From assembly GCA_963750075.1 (NCBI GenBank), contig CAVVPG010000001.1, positions 558,001 through 622,000 of the forward strand: DNA of 64,000 nt, read 5' to 3'. Positions 16,223-24,694 of this stretch are shown in pieces (the stretch's first letter is position 1; each line of letters starts with the position of its first letter). The notes beneath the pieces were generated by a model, which worked only from the letters and a program-made list of their open reading frames with translations, made no database searches and was not told the origin of the DNA. Source of the stretch: Bog-473 sp963750075. Lineage in GTDB: Bacteria; Actinomycetota; Acidimicrobiia; Acidimicrobiales; RAAP-2. A program made the translations under genes and the position numbers.

Positions 16223-16668
16223 CAGGCGGCTCCCTTCGTCACCGCTGCCTCGAAGTGCGGCAGCAACGTCTCCCAGCCGGCGCGGTTGCGGTCGCGCCAC
16301 GCGTCCGCCGCCGCACCCAACCGCTCCCAGCCGCGGTGCTCGATCTCGACCCGCGTCCGCTCGCCGCCCTCGTCGACGAAGTGGATGTCGACCTCGGTGG
16401 CCTCGGCACGGTCGCGGCCCAGGTGCCACAGGTAAGCCAGCCGGCGCGGCGGCTCCCACACCGTCACCTCGCCCCAGTCGTGGCGCTCGCCGGCCGACGT
16501 CCGCTCGTAGATGCGACCGCCCGGCCCGCTCTCGAGGACGATCGCGTTGGGGCTGCCGGTCACGGTGTGGTCCGGCGGCCACCACGTGGCGATCTGCGAC
16601 GTCCACACGGCGAAGGCGTGCGGCGCCGGGCAGCCGACGTCGAAGGTGATGCGCAGCGGCGCGGTCAC
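16222..16668 (-). CDS. SRPBCC (AHSA1/START-like) domain protein, copy 2
   Basis: A 148-residue helix-grip protein: RITFDVGCPAPHAFAVWTSQIATWWPPDHTV, GGRIYERTSAGERHDWGEVTVWEPPRRLAYLWHL, then a strand-rich middle and a C-terminal helix GWERLGAAADAWRDRNRAGWETLLPHF. It aligns by eye with the copy at 14619-15101 (shared WWPP and GGRIY motifs). GTG at 16668 overlaps the ArsR stop (GTGA). It is the second gene of a four-gene operon. Ligand unknown. Confidence 0.83.
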   Translation of the reverse strand: MTAPLRITFDVGCPAPHAFAVWTSQIATWWPPDHTVTGSPNAIVLESGPGGRIYERTSAGERHDWGEVTVWEPPRRLAYLWHLGRDRAEATEVDIHFVDEGGERTRVEIEHRGWERLGAAADAWRDRNRAGWETLLPHFEAAVTKGAA

Positions 16669-16991
16669 GGCTTGGTGTTCTCGGCCAGCAGGCGGAAGCG
16701 GGCGGCGGCCGCGCCCCAGACCCCCTCGAGGTACTCCTGCACCGCGAGCAGCCCCTCGTCGCGCAGGTGGTAGATACGGCGGTTGCCACGCGCCTGCTCG
16801 GCCACCATCCCCGCGTCCTTCAAGAGGCGCAAGTGGCGCGAGACGGCCGGGCGGCTGACGGGCAGTGCCGCCGCTAGCTCGTGCACCGGCTTGTCGCCGT
16901 CGCTGAGGAGCCGCAGGATCTCGCGCCGGGTCGGGTCGCCCAGCGCGTCGAACGGGTCGCCGGCGGGGGCGGGAGTGGGGGTGGACGGCAC
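16665..16991 (-). CDS. ArsR-family transcriptional regulator, copy 2
   Basis: A 108-residue winged-helix repressor-like protein. DALGDPTRREILRLLSDGDKPVHELAAALPVSRPAVSRHLRLLKDAGMV is the full ArsR DNA-binding core, and the C-terminal helix LLAVQEYLEGVWGAAAARF is the dimerisation helix. It lacks the metal-binding cysteines of ArsR/SmtB. GTG at 16991 is chosen as the first in-frame start. It is translationally coupled to an SRPBCC gene. Inverted repeats of GGTAAC/GTTACC lie directly upstream and are likely its own operator. Confidence 0.86.
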   Translation of the reverse strand: MPSTPTPAPAGDPFDALGDPTRREILRLLSDGDKPVHELAAALPVSRPAVSRHLRLLKDAGMVAEQARGNRRIYHLRDEGLLAVQEYLEGVWGAAAARFRLLAENTKP

Positions 16992-17016
16992 CGGGTCTCA
17001 GCGTCCCTTGCTCATC

Positions 17017-17051
17017 GGTAACACTTTGGTTACCGTAACAGAGCGGTTACC
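17017..17051. promoter_or_regulatory. operator-like repeats upstream of the second ArsR operon
   Basis: GGTAAC (17017), GTTACC (17029), GTAAC (17035) and GTTACC (17046) alternate in orientation within 35 bp. The core GTAAC/GTTAC differs from the GTAAGT/ACTTAC repeats of the first ArsR operon, suggesting separate specificity. No convincing -35/-10 pair could be fixed. Confidence 0.6.
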
Positions 17052-17086
17052 CAAATGGCAACGGGCCGCCGTGCGGCCCGACGGGG

Positions 17087-17509
17087 TCAGGCGGCCCTGG
17101 GCTCCTCGACCCGGGCCCCGGCCCGGGCGGCCGCCGTCTGGCGCACCTTGGCGGCGACCGACGGGGCGGTGTCGAGGATCTGGCGGAACTCGCTGGGCGA
17201 GCCCGCGTAGATCACCATGTCGGTGCGGGCGGTCACGGTGGCGTTGCGCCGGCCGCGGCCCTGCTCGGGCTGGAGCAGCGCCATCTCGCCTACCAGGTCG
17301 CCCCGCCCGATGGTGGCGATGGTGCGGCCGCCCTGGCTGACCTCCGCCTCGCCCTCGAGGATGATCATGAACTCGTCCCCGGAACCGCCCTCGCGTACGA
17401 GGGCGGTTCCGGCAGGCAGGTTCAGCCTGGTCAGCTGCCGCCCGATCAAGCTCAACTCCGACCTGCTCGCGTCCGCGAACAGGGCCAATTCCCGTAGATC
17501 GTCCCGCAC
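17087..17509 (-). CDS. cyclic nucleotide-binding domain protein, 140 aa
   Basis: A stand-alone cNMP-binding (CAP_ED) domain. RDDLRELALFADASRSELSLIG is the usual N-terminal helix region. LPAGTALVREGGSGDEFMIILEGEAEVSQGGRTIATIGRGDLVGEMALLQ follows, including the phosphate-binding GEMALL segment, and then RNATVTARTD. No DNA-binding or kinase domain is attached, so it may be a small sensor subunit or a scaffold. GTG at 17509 has AAGGAG upstream. A TTGACA-18-CACTCT promoter lies 30 nt further up. A perfect 15-bp inverted repeat sits inside the gene at 17379-17412. Confidence 0.85.
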   Translation of the reverse strand: MRDDLRELALFADASRSELSLIGRQLTRLNLPAGTALVREGGSGDEFMIILEGEAEVSQGGRTIATIGRGDLVGEMALLQPEQGRGRRNATVTARTDMVIYAGSPSEFRQILDTAPSVAAKVRQTAAARAGARVEEPRAA

Positions 17510-17539
17510 GACAACTCCTTCCGATCTCTCTCACCCGCC

Positions 17540-17569
17540 AGAGTGGACCCCGCCCGGCCAATCTGTCAA
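17540..17569 (-). promoter_or_regulatory. promoter of the cNMP-binding gene
   Basis: Consensus TTGACA (17569-17564), an 18-bp spacer and CACTCT (17545-17540) lie upstream of the AAGGAG site and GTG at 17509. Just upstream, 17574-17611 is unusually AT-rich and palindromic (CTAGAA...TTCTAG and AGAG-ATA-CTCT), possibly an activator site or UP element. Confidence 0.65.
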
Positions 17570-17653
17570 GCAGCTAGAAGAGATACTCTAGATCTTGAAT
17601 TACGATTCTAGCGGGCCGAGCATCAGAACCGTTCGCCGATCGGGCCGGACCGC

Positions 17654-18091
17654 CTAGACGTCGTGCCAGCGGTAGTGCGTCCAGCCCCCCATGGGCCGGG
17701 CGCCGAGGCGCTGGTAGAAGTCGATGGCGTCGGTGTTCCACTCCAGGACCTCCCACTCGATGCGGCCCTCGGTCTGCCCGCGCAGGTGGGCGAGGAGCGC
17801 GCCGGCGTGGCCCTGGCGGCGGTGCTGGGGGCGCACGTAGAGGTCCTCGAGCCAGATGCCCGTCTTGCCCAGGAAGGTGGAGAACGTCCGGTACCACAGC
17901 GCGTGCGCGGCCAGGCCGCCGGCGCCGTCCTCGACGACCGAGTCGTGGACGACCGCGTCGGGCCCGAACAGCGTGCGGGCCAGGTCGTCCTCGGTGATGA
18001 CCACCTGGTCGGAGAGGTGCTCGAACGCCGCCAGCTCGCGGATCATCGCCACGAGCTCGGGGACGTCCGCCTCGACCGCCGGGCGGATCAC
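17654..18091 (-). CDS. GNAT-family N-acetyltransferase (spermidine/diamine N-acetyltransferase-like)
   Basis: A 145-residue GNAT protein. It begins IRPAVEADVPELVAMIRELAAFEHLSDQV, which resembles the SSAT-type diamine acetyltransferase start. LEDLYVRPQHRRQGHAGALLAHL is the acetyl-CoA binding loop, and WNTDAIDFYQRLGARPM completes the fold. GTG at 18091 overlaps the leuA stop (GTGA), so it is translated behind leuA. The link to leucine synthesis is not obvious. The substrate assignment is an inference from N-terminal similarity only. Confidence 0.82.
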   Translation of the reverse strand: MIRPAVEADVPELVAMIRELAAFEHLSDQVVITEDDLARTLFGPDAVVHDSVVEDGAGGLAAHALWYRTFSTFLGKTGIWLEDLYVRPQHRRQGHAGALLAHLRGQTEGRIEWEVLEWNTDAIDFYQRLGARPMGGWTHYRWHDV

Positions 18092-19815
18092 CCCGGTCGG
18101 GCCCGGTTCGCCGCGGAGACCACGGCGCTCAACGACGCGTCGAGGATGGACGAGTCGCGGCCGACGCCCCACCACGTGGAGCCGTCGGGCCCGGCCACCT
18201 CGACGTAGGCCACCGCCGACGCGCCGGCGCCCTCGGTGAGCGCGTGCTCCGAGTAGTCCTTCACCTCGAGCACGATACCGAGGTCGGCCTTCAGGGCGCT
18301 GACCAGCGCGTCGATCGGGCCGTTCCCCTCGCCCTTGACCGTCTGGTGCTGACCGTCGACGAGCAGCTGGGCCGTGACGCTGGTGTGGCCGCCGCCGGTG
18401 GACACCTCGCTCGTGATCAGTCGCAGGCCGGCATCCTCGGGCAGGTAGATCTCCTCGAAGACGTCCCACATCTGGCCCGAGCGGATCACGGTGCCGCTGG
18501 CCTCGGTGATCTCCTGGACGCGCTTGGAGAACTCGATCTGCAGCCGCCGGGGCAGGTCGAGGCCGTGGTCCGTGTCCATCACGTATGCGACCCCGCCCTT
18601 GCCCGACTGGCTGTTGACCTGGATGATGGCCTCGTACGTGCGCCCCGTGTGCTTGGGGTCGATGGGCAGGTACGGCACCTCCCACTCGTCGTAGTCGTCC
18701 CCGATGGCCGCCATGCCCTTCTTGATGGCGTCCTGGTGCGAGCCCGAGAAGGCCGTGTACACCAGGTCCCCCGCGTAGGGGTGGCGCGGGTGGACCGGGA
18801 GCCGGGTGGCGTACTCGGCCACGCGGCGTACCTTCTCGATGTCGCTGAAGTCCAGCGCCGGGTCGATGCCCTGCGAGAACAGGTTCATGGCGAGCGTGAC
18901 GACGTCGACGTTGCCCGTACGCTCGCCGTTCCCGAACAGCGTGCCCTCGACCCGGTCCGCGCCGGCGAGCACCGCCAGCTCGGCGGCGGCCACGGCGGTG
19001 CCGCGGTCGTTGTGCGGGTGCAGGCTGAGCACGATGGCGTCGCGGTTCTTGATGGTACGGCCGAACCACTCGATCACGTCGGCGTACACATTGGGGCTGT
19101 ACATCTCGACGGTGGCGGGCAGGTTGAGGATCATGGGCGACTCGGGCGTCGGCCCGATCACGTCCATCACCGCCTCGCAGATCTCGACGGCGAAGTCCGG
19201 CTCGGTCCCGGTGAAGCTCTCGGGCGAGTACTCGTAGCGGATGTCGGTCCCGGACACCTGGGCCTCGTACTTCTTGCAGAGCTCGGCGGCCTTCACCGCG
19301 ATGTCGACGATGCCGGCCTTGTCGAGTCCGAACACGACGCGGCGCTGCAGCTCGGACACCGAGTTGTAGAAGTGCACCACGGCCCGGGGCGCGCCGGCCA
19401 GCGACTCGAAGGTGCGCTCGATCAACTCCTGGCGGCACTGCACCAGCACCTGGATCTCGACGTCGTCCGGGATGAGCCCCTCGTCGATGATGAGCCGCTG
19501 GAAGTCGAAGTCCGTCTGCGACGCTGACGGGAACCCGACCTCGATCTCCTTGAAGCCGACGTCGATCAGCGTCTGGAACAGCGCCAGCTTGCGTTCGGAG
19601 TCCATGGGGTCGATGAGCGCCTGGTTGCCGTCGCGCAGGTCGACGCTGGCCCAGCGCGGGGCCCGCGTGAACGCCCGGTCGGGCCAGGTGCGATCGCCGA
19701 GTACGAGCGGCACGTGCGAGCCGTACTTGCCGAACGGCATGGGTGACGGGTCACAGGGCAGGGCCAGACGACCCCGCTCCATGTCGCCACCACTTCCCTT
19801 CTGTCCGTCAACCAT
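18088..19815 (-). CDS. leuA: 2-isopropylmalate synthase
   Basis: Condenses acetyl-CoA with 2-ketoisovalerate, the committed step to leucine. The 575-residue protein is of the longer actinobacterial type. Landmarks are SVDLRDGNQALIDPMD (catalytic Arg and metal Asp), the LSLHPHNDRGTAVAAAEL metal histidines, GTLFGNGERTGNVD, and a C-terminal leucine-binding regulatory domain (SEVSTGGGHTSVTAQ onward). ATG at 19815 follows AGGAA. The gene lies behind a leader with three Leu codons, a hairpin and a terminator, so expression is probably attenuated by leucine supply. A GNAT gene is coupled downstream. Confidence 0.96.
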   Translation of the reverse strand: MVDGQKGSGGDMERGRLALPCDPSPMPFGKYGSHVPLVLGDRTWPDRAFTRAPRWASVDLRDGNQALIDPMDSERKLALFQTLIDVGFKEIEVGFPSASQTDFDFQRLIIDEGLIPDDVEIQVLVQCRQELIERTFESLAGAPRAVVHFYNSVSELQRRVVFGLDKAGIVDIAVKAAELCKKYEAQVSGTDIRYEYSPESFTGTEPDFAVEICEAVMDVIGPTPESPMILNLPATVEMYSPNVYADVIEWFGRTIKNRDAIVLSLHPHNDRGTAVAAAELAVLAGADRVEGTLFGNGERTGNVDVVTLAMNLFSQGIDPALDFSDIEKVRRVAEYATRLPVHPRHPYAGDLVYTAFSGSHQDAIKKGMAAIGDDYDEWEVPYLPIDPKHTGRTYEAIIQVNSQSGKGGVAYVMDTDHGLDLPRRLQIEFSKRVQEITEASGTVIRSGQMWDVFEEIYLPEDAGLRLITSEVSTGGGHTSVTAQLLVDGQHQTVKGEGNGPIDALVSALKADLGIVLEVKDYSEHALTEGAGASAVAYVEVAGPDGSTWWGVGRDSSILDASLSAVVSAANRARPG

Positions 19816-19864
19816 GTCGATTCCTTCCTGGTATTACGTCGGCCCGAACCGGCGCCGGCCCAAC

Positions 19865-19897
19865 AAAAAACCCCCTGGCCTTTCGGCGCAGGAGGTT
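19865..19897 (-). terminator. intrinsic terminator of the leuA attenuator
   Basis: Minus-strand AACCTCCTG pairs with CAGGGGGTT (one G-U wobble in RNA), extended by GGC/GCC around a GAAA loop with one bulged base. It is followed by T6 (19870-19865). It lies between the leader ORF and leuA. Confidence 0.9.
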
Positions 19898-19901
19898 GCG
19901 A

Positions 19902-19923
19902 GCGAACGCGATGTGGCGTTCGC
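19902..19923 (-). promoter_or_regulatory. leader hairpin of the leuA attenuator
   Basis: GCGAACGC and GCGTTCGC form a perfect 8-bp stem with a 6-nt loop. It begins 2 nt after the leader TGA and ends 4 nt before the terminator stem, the same spacing as in the leuB and ilvB leaders. Confidence 0.8.
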
Positions 19924-19925
19924 CG

Positions 19926-19964
19926 TCAGGTAAGCAGCAGCTCGGACGTCGTGGGCGTGTGCAT
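19926..19964 (-). CDS. leader peptide MHTPTTSELLLT of the leuA attenuator
   Basis: A 12-codon ORF ending in TGA encodes MHTPTTSELLLT, with three consecutive Leu codons (CTG CTG CTT) placed just before the hairpin. A GGAGG ribosome site precedes the ATG. It lies between a good promoter and a terminator upstream of leuA. Only leucine codons are repeated, matching leuA as the leucine-specific branch, whereas the leuB and ilvB leaders carry mixed Leu, Ile and Val codons. The peptide probably serves only to place a ribosome. Confidence 0.9.
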   Translation of the reverse strand: MHTPTTSELLLT

Positions 19965-19974
19965 CTCGCCTCCA

Positions 19975-20003
19975 ATTGTCCCATCGGAGGAGGGCAGCGT
20001 CAA
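19975..20003 (-). promoter_or_regulatory. promoter of the leuA leader transcript
   Basis: TTGACG (20003-19998), exactly 17 bp, then GACAAT (19980-19975). The leader ATG is 10 nt further on, so the mRNA would begin just before the GGAGG. The -35 overlaps the TGA stop of the VOC gene. Confidence 0.8.
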
Positions 20004-20353
20004 GGCCGGGGCGGGGACCCGAAGCGCAGCAGGTTGCCGTCGCCGTCGGTGTGCGCGGCCTCCCACACGCCGAAGCCGGGATCGAACAGGTCGCCCGTCT
20101 CCCCGACCCCCGCCGCCCGCCACTCCGCGTGCAGGGCGTCCGCGTCGTCGACCGCGATGTAGGCGGCGCCCCGCGCGTCCGCCGGACCGAGGTCCGGGGC
20201 GTGCCGGAAGTGGATCCGGACCCCGTCCCGCGCGGCCGTGCCGTAACCGGACCCGTGGACGTGCACCTCGAAGCCGAGGGCCTCGTAGTGGACCCGCATC
20301 GCGTCGAGGTCCGTCGTCGGGAAGATGGGCGCGATGCTCTGGAAGGTGGCCAT
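20000..20353 (-). CDS. VOC (glyoxalase/bleomycin-resistance) family protein
   Basis: A 117-residue single-domain VOC protein. It starts FQSIAPIFPTTDLDAMRVHYEALGFEV, continues with VRIHFRHAPDL and AAYIAVDDADALHAEWRAAG, and ends EAAHTDGDGNLLRFG, the usual paired beta-alpha-beta-beta-beta layout. It resembles bleomycin-resistance-type binding proteins, but no substrate can be assigned. ATG at 20353 begins 24 bp from the divergent small membrane gene. Its 3' end overlaps the leuA leader promoter. Confidence 0.82.
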   Translation of the reverse strand: MATFQSIAPIFPTTDLDAMRVHYEALGFEVHVHGSGYGTAARDGVRIHFRHAPDLGPADARGAAYIAVDDADALHAEWRAAGVGETGDLFDPGFGVWEAAHTDGDGNLLRFGSPPRP

Positions 20354-20377
20354 GGCGGGTCACGCTACCGTTGTCGG

Positions 20378-20548
20378 ATGCGCCGCCTCCTCTGGATGCT
20401 GATCCGGGCCGCCCTGGTCATCGGTGTGCTGGCCGTGGTGCGCGCCGTCCTCTTGGACCGCGCGCCACAGCGCGCGCTCCACGGCAGCGACCCCGTCATC
20501 GGCAGCCTCGACACGTGGCCCGCCGTCCCCCGCAAGATCAGAGCGTGA
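20378..20548 (+). CDS. small single-pass membrane protein, 56 aa
   Basis: MRRLLWMLIRAALVIGVLAVVRAVLL gives a positively charged start followed by one hydrophobic helix. A short polar tail (DRAPQRALHGSDPVIGSLDTWPAVPRKIRA) follows. I do not recognise it. It begins with ATG at 20378, divergent from the VOC gene with 24 bp between the starts. Its last 11 bases overlap the end of serA on the other strand. The clean TM segment and lysine/arginine-rich N-terminus support a real gene, but there is no obvious ribosome site. Confidence 0.55.
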   Translation: MRRLLWMLIRAALVIGVLAVVRAVLLDRAPQRALHGSDPVIGSLDTWPAVPRKIRA

Positions 20549-22109
20549 CCCGATGGATGTCGAGGATCCCCTCGTCGCCCCGTAGCCGCTCCACCACGAG
20601 ATCGGGTGCCGGCGTCGTCGTGGAGATCACCATCATGGCGGTGGCGGACTCGGGGGAGGGACCCACGGCCATGGACGAGATGGAGACGCCGGCCTCGCCG
20701 AGCGCCGTGCCCACGATCCCGATCACGCCGGGCCGGTCGTCGTTGCGCACGACGAGCATGTGGGTGGACGGCGGCACCTCCACCACGTGCTCGTCGACGA
20801 TGACGATGCGCGGCTCGATGCGCAGCCCGACCGTGATCAGCGTGCCGGCCACCGAGTGCGACCCCGAGCGGAGGGTGAGCAGCGACTTGTAGTCGTGCGA
20901 CGTGCTGGTGGAGGACTCGCGCACCTGCAGGCCGCGCCGCTCCGCCAGCTGCGGCGCGTTGACGTAGGACACCGGCTCCTCGGTCGACCCGCCGAAGATC
21001 CCCTTGAGGACCGACAGCGTCAGGATGCCGGTGCTCTCCCCCGCCAGCTCGCCCTGGTACTCCATGTCGATGGCGTCGGGCAGCCCGTCGTGCAGCCCGA
21101 CGAAGAAACGGCCCAGCTGCTCGGCCAGGCCCATGAAGGTCCGCACCGTGTCGGAGACGTCGCGCGCCGCCACGTTGACCGCGTAGGGCACGAAGTCGCC
21201 CGCCAGCGCCAGCAGCACCTGCTCGGCGATGGTGACGCCCGCCTTGTCCTGTGCCTCTTCGGTCGACGCGCCCAGATGCGGCGACACGACGACCCCGGGC
21301 AGCTCGAAGAGCGGGGAGGTGGTGCACGGCTCGGTGGCGAACACGTCGAGACCCGCCCCCGCCACGATGCCGTCTCGGATGGCGTCCGCCAGCGCCTCCT
21401 CGTCGACGATGCCACCCCGCGCCGTGTTGACGATGCGGAGGCCCGGCTTCGCCTTGGCCAGCAGGTCGCGCCCGAAGAGGCCGAGCGTCTCGGGCGTCTT
21501 CGGCGTGTGGATGGAGACGAAGTCCGCCTGCGCCACCAGCTCCTCGATGCTGACCAGCCGCACCCCCATCGCCCTCGCCCGCTCCTGGGACACGAAGGGG
21601 TCGTAGCCGATGAGCTCCATGCCGAAGGCGTGGGCGCGCTGGGCCACCAGCGAGCCGGCCCGGCCGAGCCCGACCACCCCGAGCACCTTGCCGTGCAGCT
21701 CGACACCCTCCCACTTCGAGCGCTCCCAGCGCCCCGCCACCAGCGCCGCGTGCGCCTGGGGGATGTTGCGCGCCTGGGCCAGCAAGAGCGCCATCGCCTG
21801 CTCGGCCACCGAGAGGATGTTCGACGTCGGCGCGTTGACCACCATGACGCCGCGCTCGGTGGCCGCGGGGACGTCGACGTTGTCGAGGCCGACGCCGGCG
21901 CGCCCGACCACCTGGAGGTCGGTGCCCGCAGCGAGCACGTCCGCCGTCACCTGCGTGGCCGAGCGGATGATCAGCGCGTGCGCCCCGGGGACCGCCCCGA
22001 GCAGCTGCTCGGGGCTCAACCCCTCCCGCACGTCGACCTCGTGACCGGCGTCGTCGAGCAGGTCGAGCCCGCTCTGCGCGATCTTCTCCGTTACCAGTAC
22101 CCGTGCCAC
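20538..22109 (-). CDS. serA: D-3-phosphoglycerate dehydrogenase
   Basis: First enzyme of serine synthesis. The 523-residue protein is of the long actinobacterial type. It has the substrate domain, an NAD fold with GLGRAG at residues 147-152, the catalytic Arg loop in NTARGGIVDEEAL, the catalytic His in SPHLGAST, an intervening (ASB) domain, and a C-terminal ACT domain (HMLVVRNDDRPGVIGIVGTAL) that normally binds serine. GTG at 22109 is preceded by GAGGAG about 9 nt upstream and is where family similarity begins. It is followed closely on the same strand by the VOC/leuA block and preceded by an aminotransferase gene 37 nt upstream. Confidence 0.95.
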   Translation of the reverse strand: MARVLVTEKIAQSGLDLLDDAGHEVDVREGLSPEQLLGAVPGAHALIIRSATQVTADVLAAGTDLQVVGRAGVGLDNVDVPAATERGVMVVNAPTSNILSVAEQAMALLLAQARNIPQAHAALVAGRWERSKWEGVELHGKVLGVVGLGRAGSLVAQRAHAFGMELIGYDPFVSQERARAMGVRLVSIEELVAQADFVSIHTPKTPETLGLFGRDLLAKAKPGLRIVNTARGGIVDEEALADAIRDGIVAGAGLDVFATEPCTTSPLFELPGVVVSPHLGASTEEAQDKAGVTIAEQVLLALAGDFVPYAVNVAARDVSDTVRTFMGLAEQLGRFFVGLHDGLPDAIDMEYQGELAGESTGILTLSVLKGIFGGSTEEPVSYVNAPQLAERRGLQVRESSTSTSHDYKSLLTLRSGSHSVAGTLITVGLRIEPRIVIVDEHVVEVPPSTHMLVVRNDDRPGVIGIVGTALGEAGVSISSMAVGPSPESATAMMVISTTTPAPDLVVERLRGDEGILDIHRVTL

Positions 22110-22146
22110 CGCGGTGGTCTCCTCACTCCCCCCGCCCGAATGTGGG

Positions 22147-23385
<1,239 letters not shown>

Positions 23386-23395
23386 GATCTCATAC

Positions 23396-24541
23396 GTGCC
23401 AGACGCCCCCGACATCAGAATCCCCGCCGAATTGCTCCCCTCCGACGGCCGTTTCGGGTCGGGCCCCTCCAAGGTCCGGCCGGCCCAGGTCGACGCGTTG
23501 GCCGCCGTCGCCCCGACCTTCCTCGGCACCAGCCACCGCCAGAAAACGGTCAAGGCACAGGTCGGCCGGGTGCGCGCCGGCATGCGCGAGCTGTTCTCCC
23601 TCCCCGACGGCTACGAGGTCGTGCTCGGCAACGGGGGGACCACCTGCTTCTGGGACGCCGCGACGTTCGGGCTGATCCGGGAGCAGAGCCAGCACCTCAG
23701 CTTCGGGGAGTTCTCCTCGAAGTTCGCGTCCTGCGTGAAGGCGGCGCCGCACCTGAAGGAGCCCCAGGTGATCGAGTCGGCGGTGGGCACGCATCCGCTT
23801 CCGGTGGCCGACGCGTCCGTCGACCTCTACGCGCTGACCCACAACGAGACCTCCACCGGGGTCGCCATGACGATCCGGCGGCCCCCGGGTGCGGCCGCAC
23901 CCGCGGACGGCGGCGGGCTGGTCGCGGTGGACGGCACCTCCGGCGCCGGCGGTCTGCGGGTCGACCCGGCCGAGTTCGACGCCTACTACCTCGCCCCGCA
24001 GAAGTGCTTCGCCAGCGACGGCGGCCTCTGGATCGCGCTGATGTCGCCGGCCGCACTCGAGCGGGTGGAGCGGATCGCCGCCTCGGGCCGGTGGATCCCC
24101 ACCTTCCTCGACCTCAAGACCGCCGTGGACAACTCGGTGCAGGACCAGACGTACAACACGCCCGCGCTGGCCACCATCTTCATGCTGGCCGAGCAGCTCG
24201 ACTGGATGAACGCCAACGGCGGACTCGAATGGACCGCGTCGCGCTGCGACCGCTCCGCCGAGATCCTCTACACCTGGGCCGAGCAATCCGGGTTCGCCCG
24301 GCCGTTCGTCGAGAACCCGGCCGACCGCAGCCACGTCGTCGGCACCATTGATTTTGTGGACGCGGTCGACGCCGCCGCCGTGGCGGCGGTGCTGCGGGCC
24401 AACGGGATCGTCGACACCGAGCCGTACCGCAAGCTCGGCCGCAACCAGCTCAGGATCGCGATGTTCCCGGCGATCGAGCCCGAGGACGTCGCGTCGCTGT
24501 GCGCCTGCATCTCCCATGTGGTGGGCGCGCTCGCCGCCTGA
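23396..24541 (+). CDS. serC: phosphoserine aminotransferase
   Basis: Converts 3-phosphohydroxypyruvate to phosphoserine, the step after SerA. The 381-residue protein shows the actinobacterial SerC start IPAELLPSDGRFGSGPSKVRPAQ, LGTSHRQKTVK, the PLP lysine in YYLAPQKCFASDGGLW, and TYNTPALATIFMLAEQLDW. GTG at 23396 gives the normal N-terminus. An in-frame ATG at 23384 would overlap the divergent aminotransferase start within the same CATG, which seems unlikely. No ribosome site is visible, so a leaderless mRNA is probable. Confidence 0.93.
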   Translation: MPDAPDIRIPAELLPSDGRFGSGPSKVRPAQVDALAAVAPTFLGTSHRQKTVKAQVGRVRAGMRELFSLPDGYEVVLGNGGTTCFWDAATFGLIREQSQHLSFGEFSSKFASCVKAAPHLKEPQVIESAVGTHPLPVADASVDLYALTHNETSTGVAMTIRRPPGAAAPADGGGLVAVDGTSGAGGLRVDPAEFDAYYLAPQKCFASDGGLWIALMSPAALERVERIAASGRWIPTFLDLKTAVDNSVQDQTYNTPALATIFMLAEQLDWMNANGGLEWTASRCDRSAEILYTWAEQSGFARPFVENPADRSHVVGTIDFVDAVDAAAVAAVLRANGIVDTEPYRKLGRNQLRIAMFPAIEPEDVASLCACISHVVGALAA

Positions 24542-24694
24542 TACGGCGCCGTGTCGTGACGCACAAAGACTGGTGCTAGCCCCAGCGCGAAGACGGGTGA
24601 AAGCATCATGGTCACACAGGAGTCCAGCTCGTACTCTTCGGGTAGAGCGAAAAGACCGGGTGGGTCCCCGACGCGAGAAGGTGGAAGTCAGATC

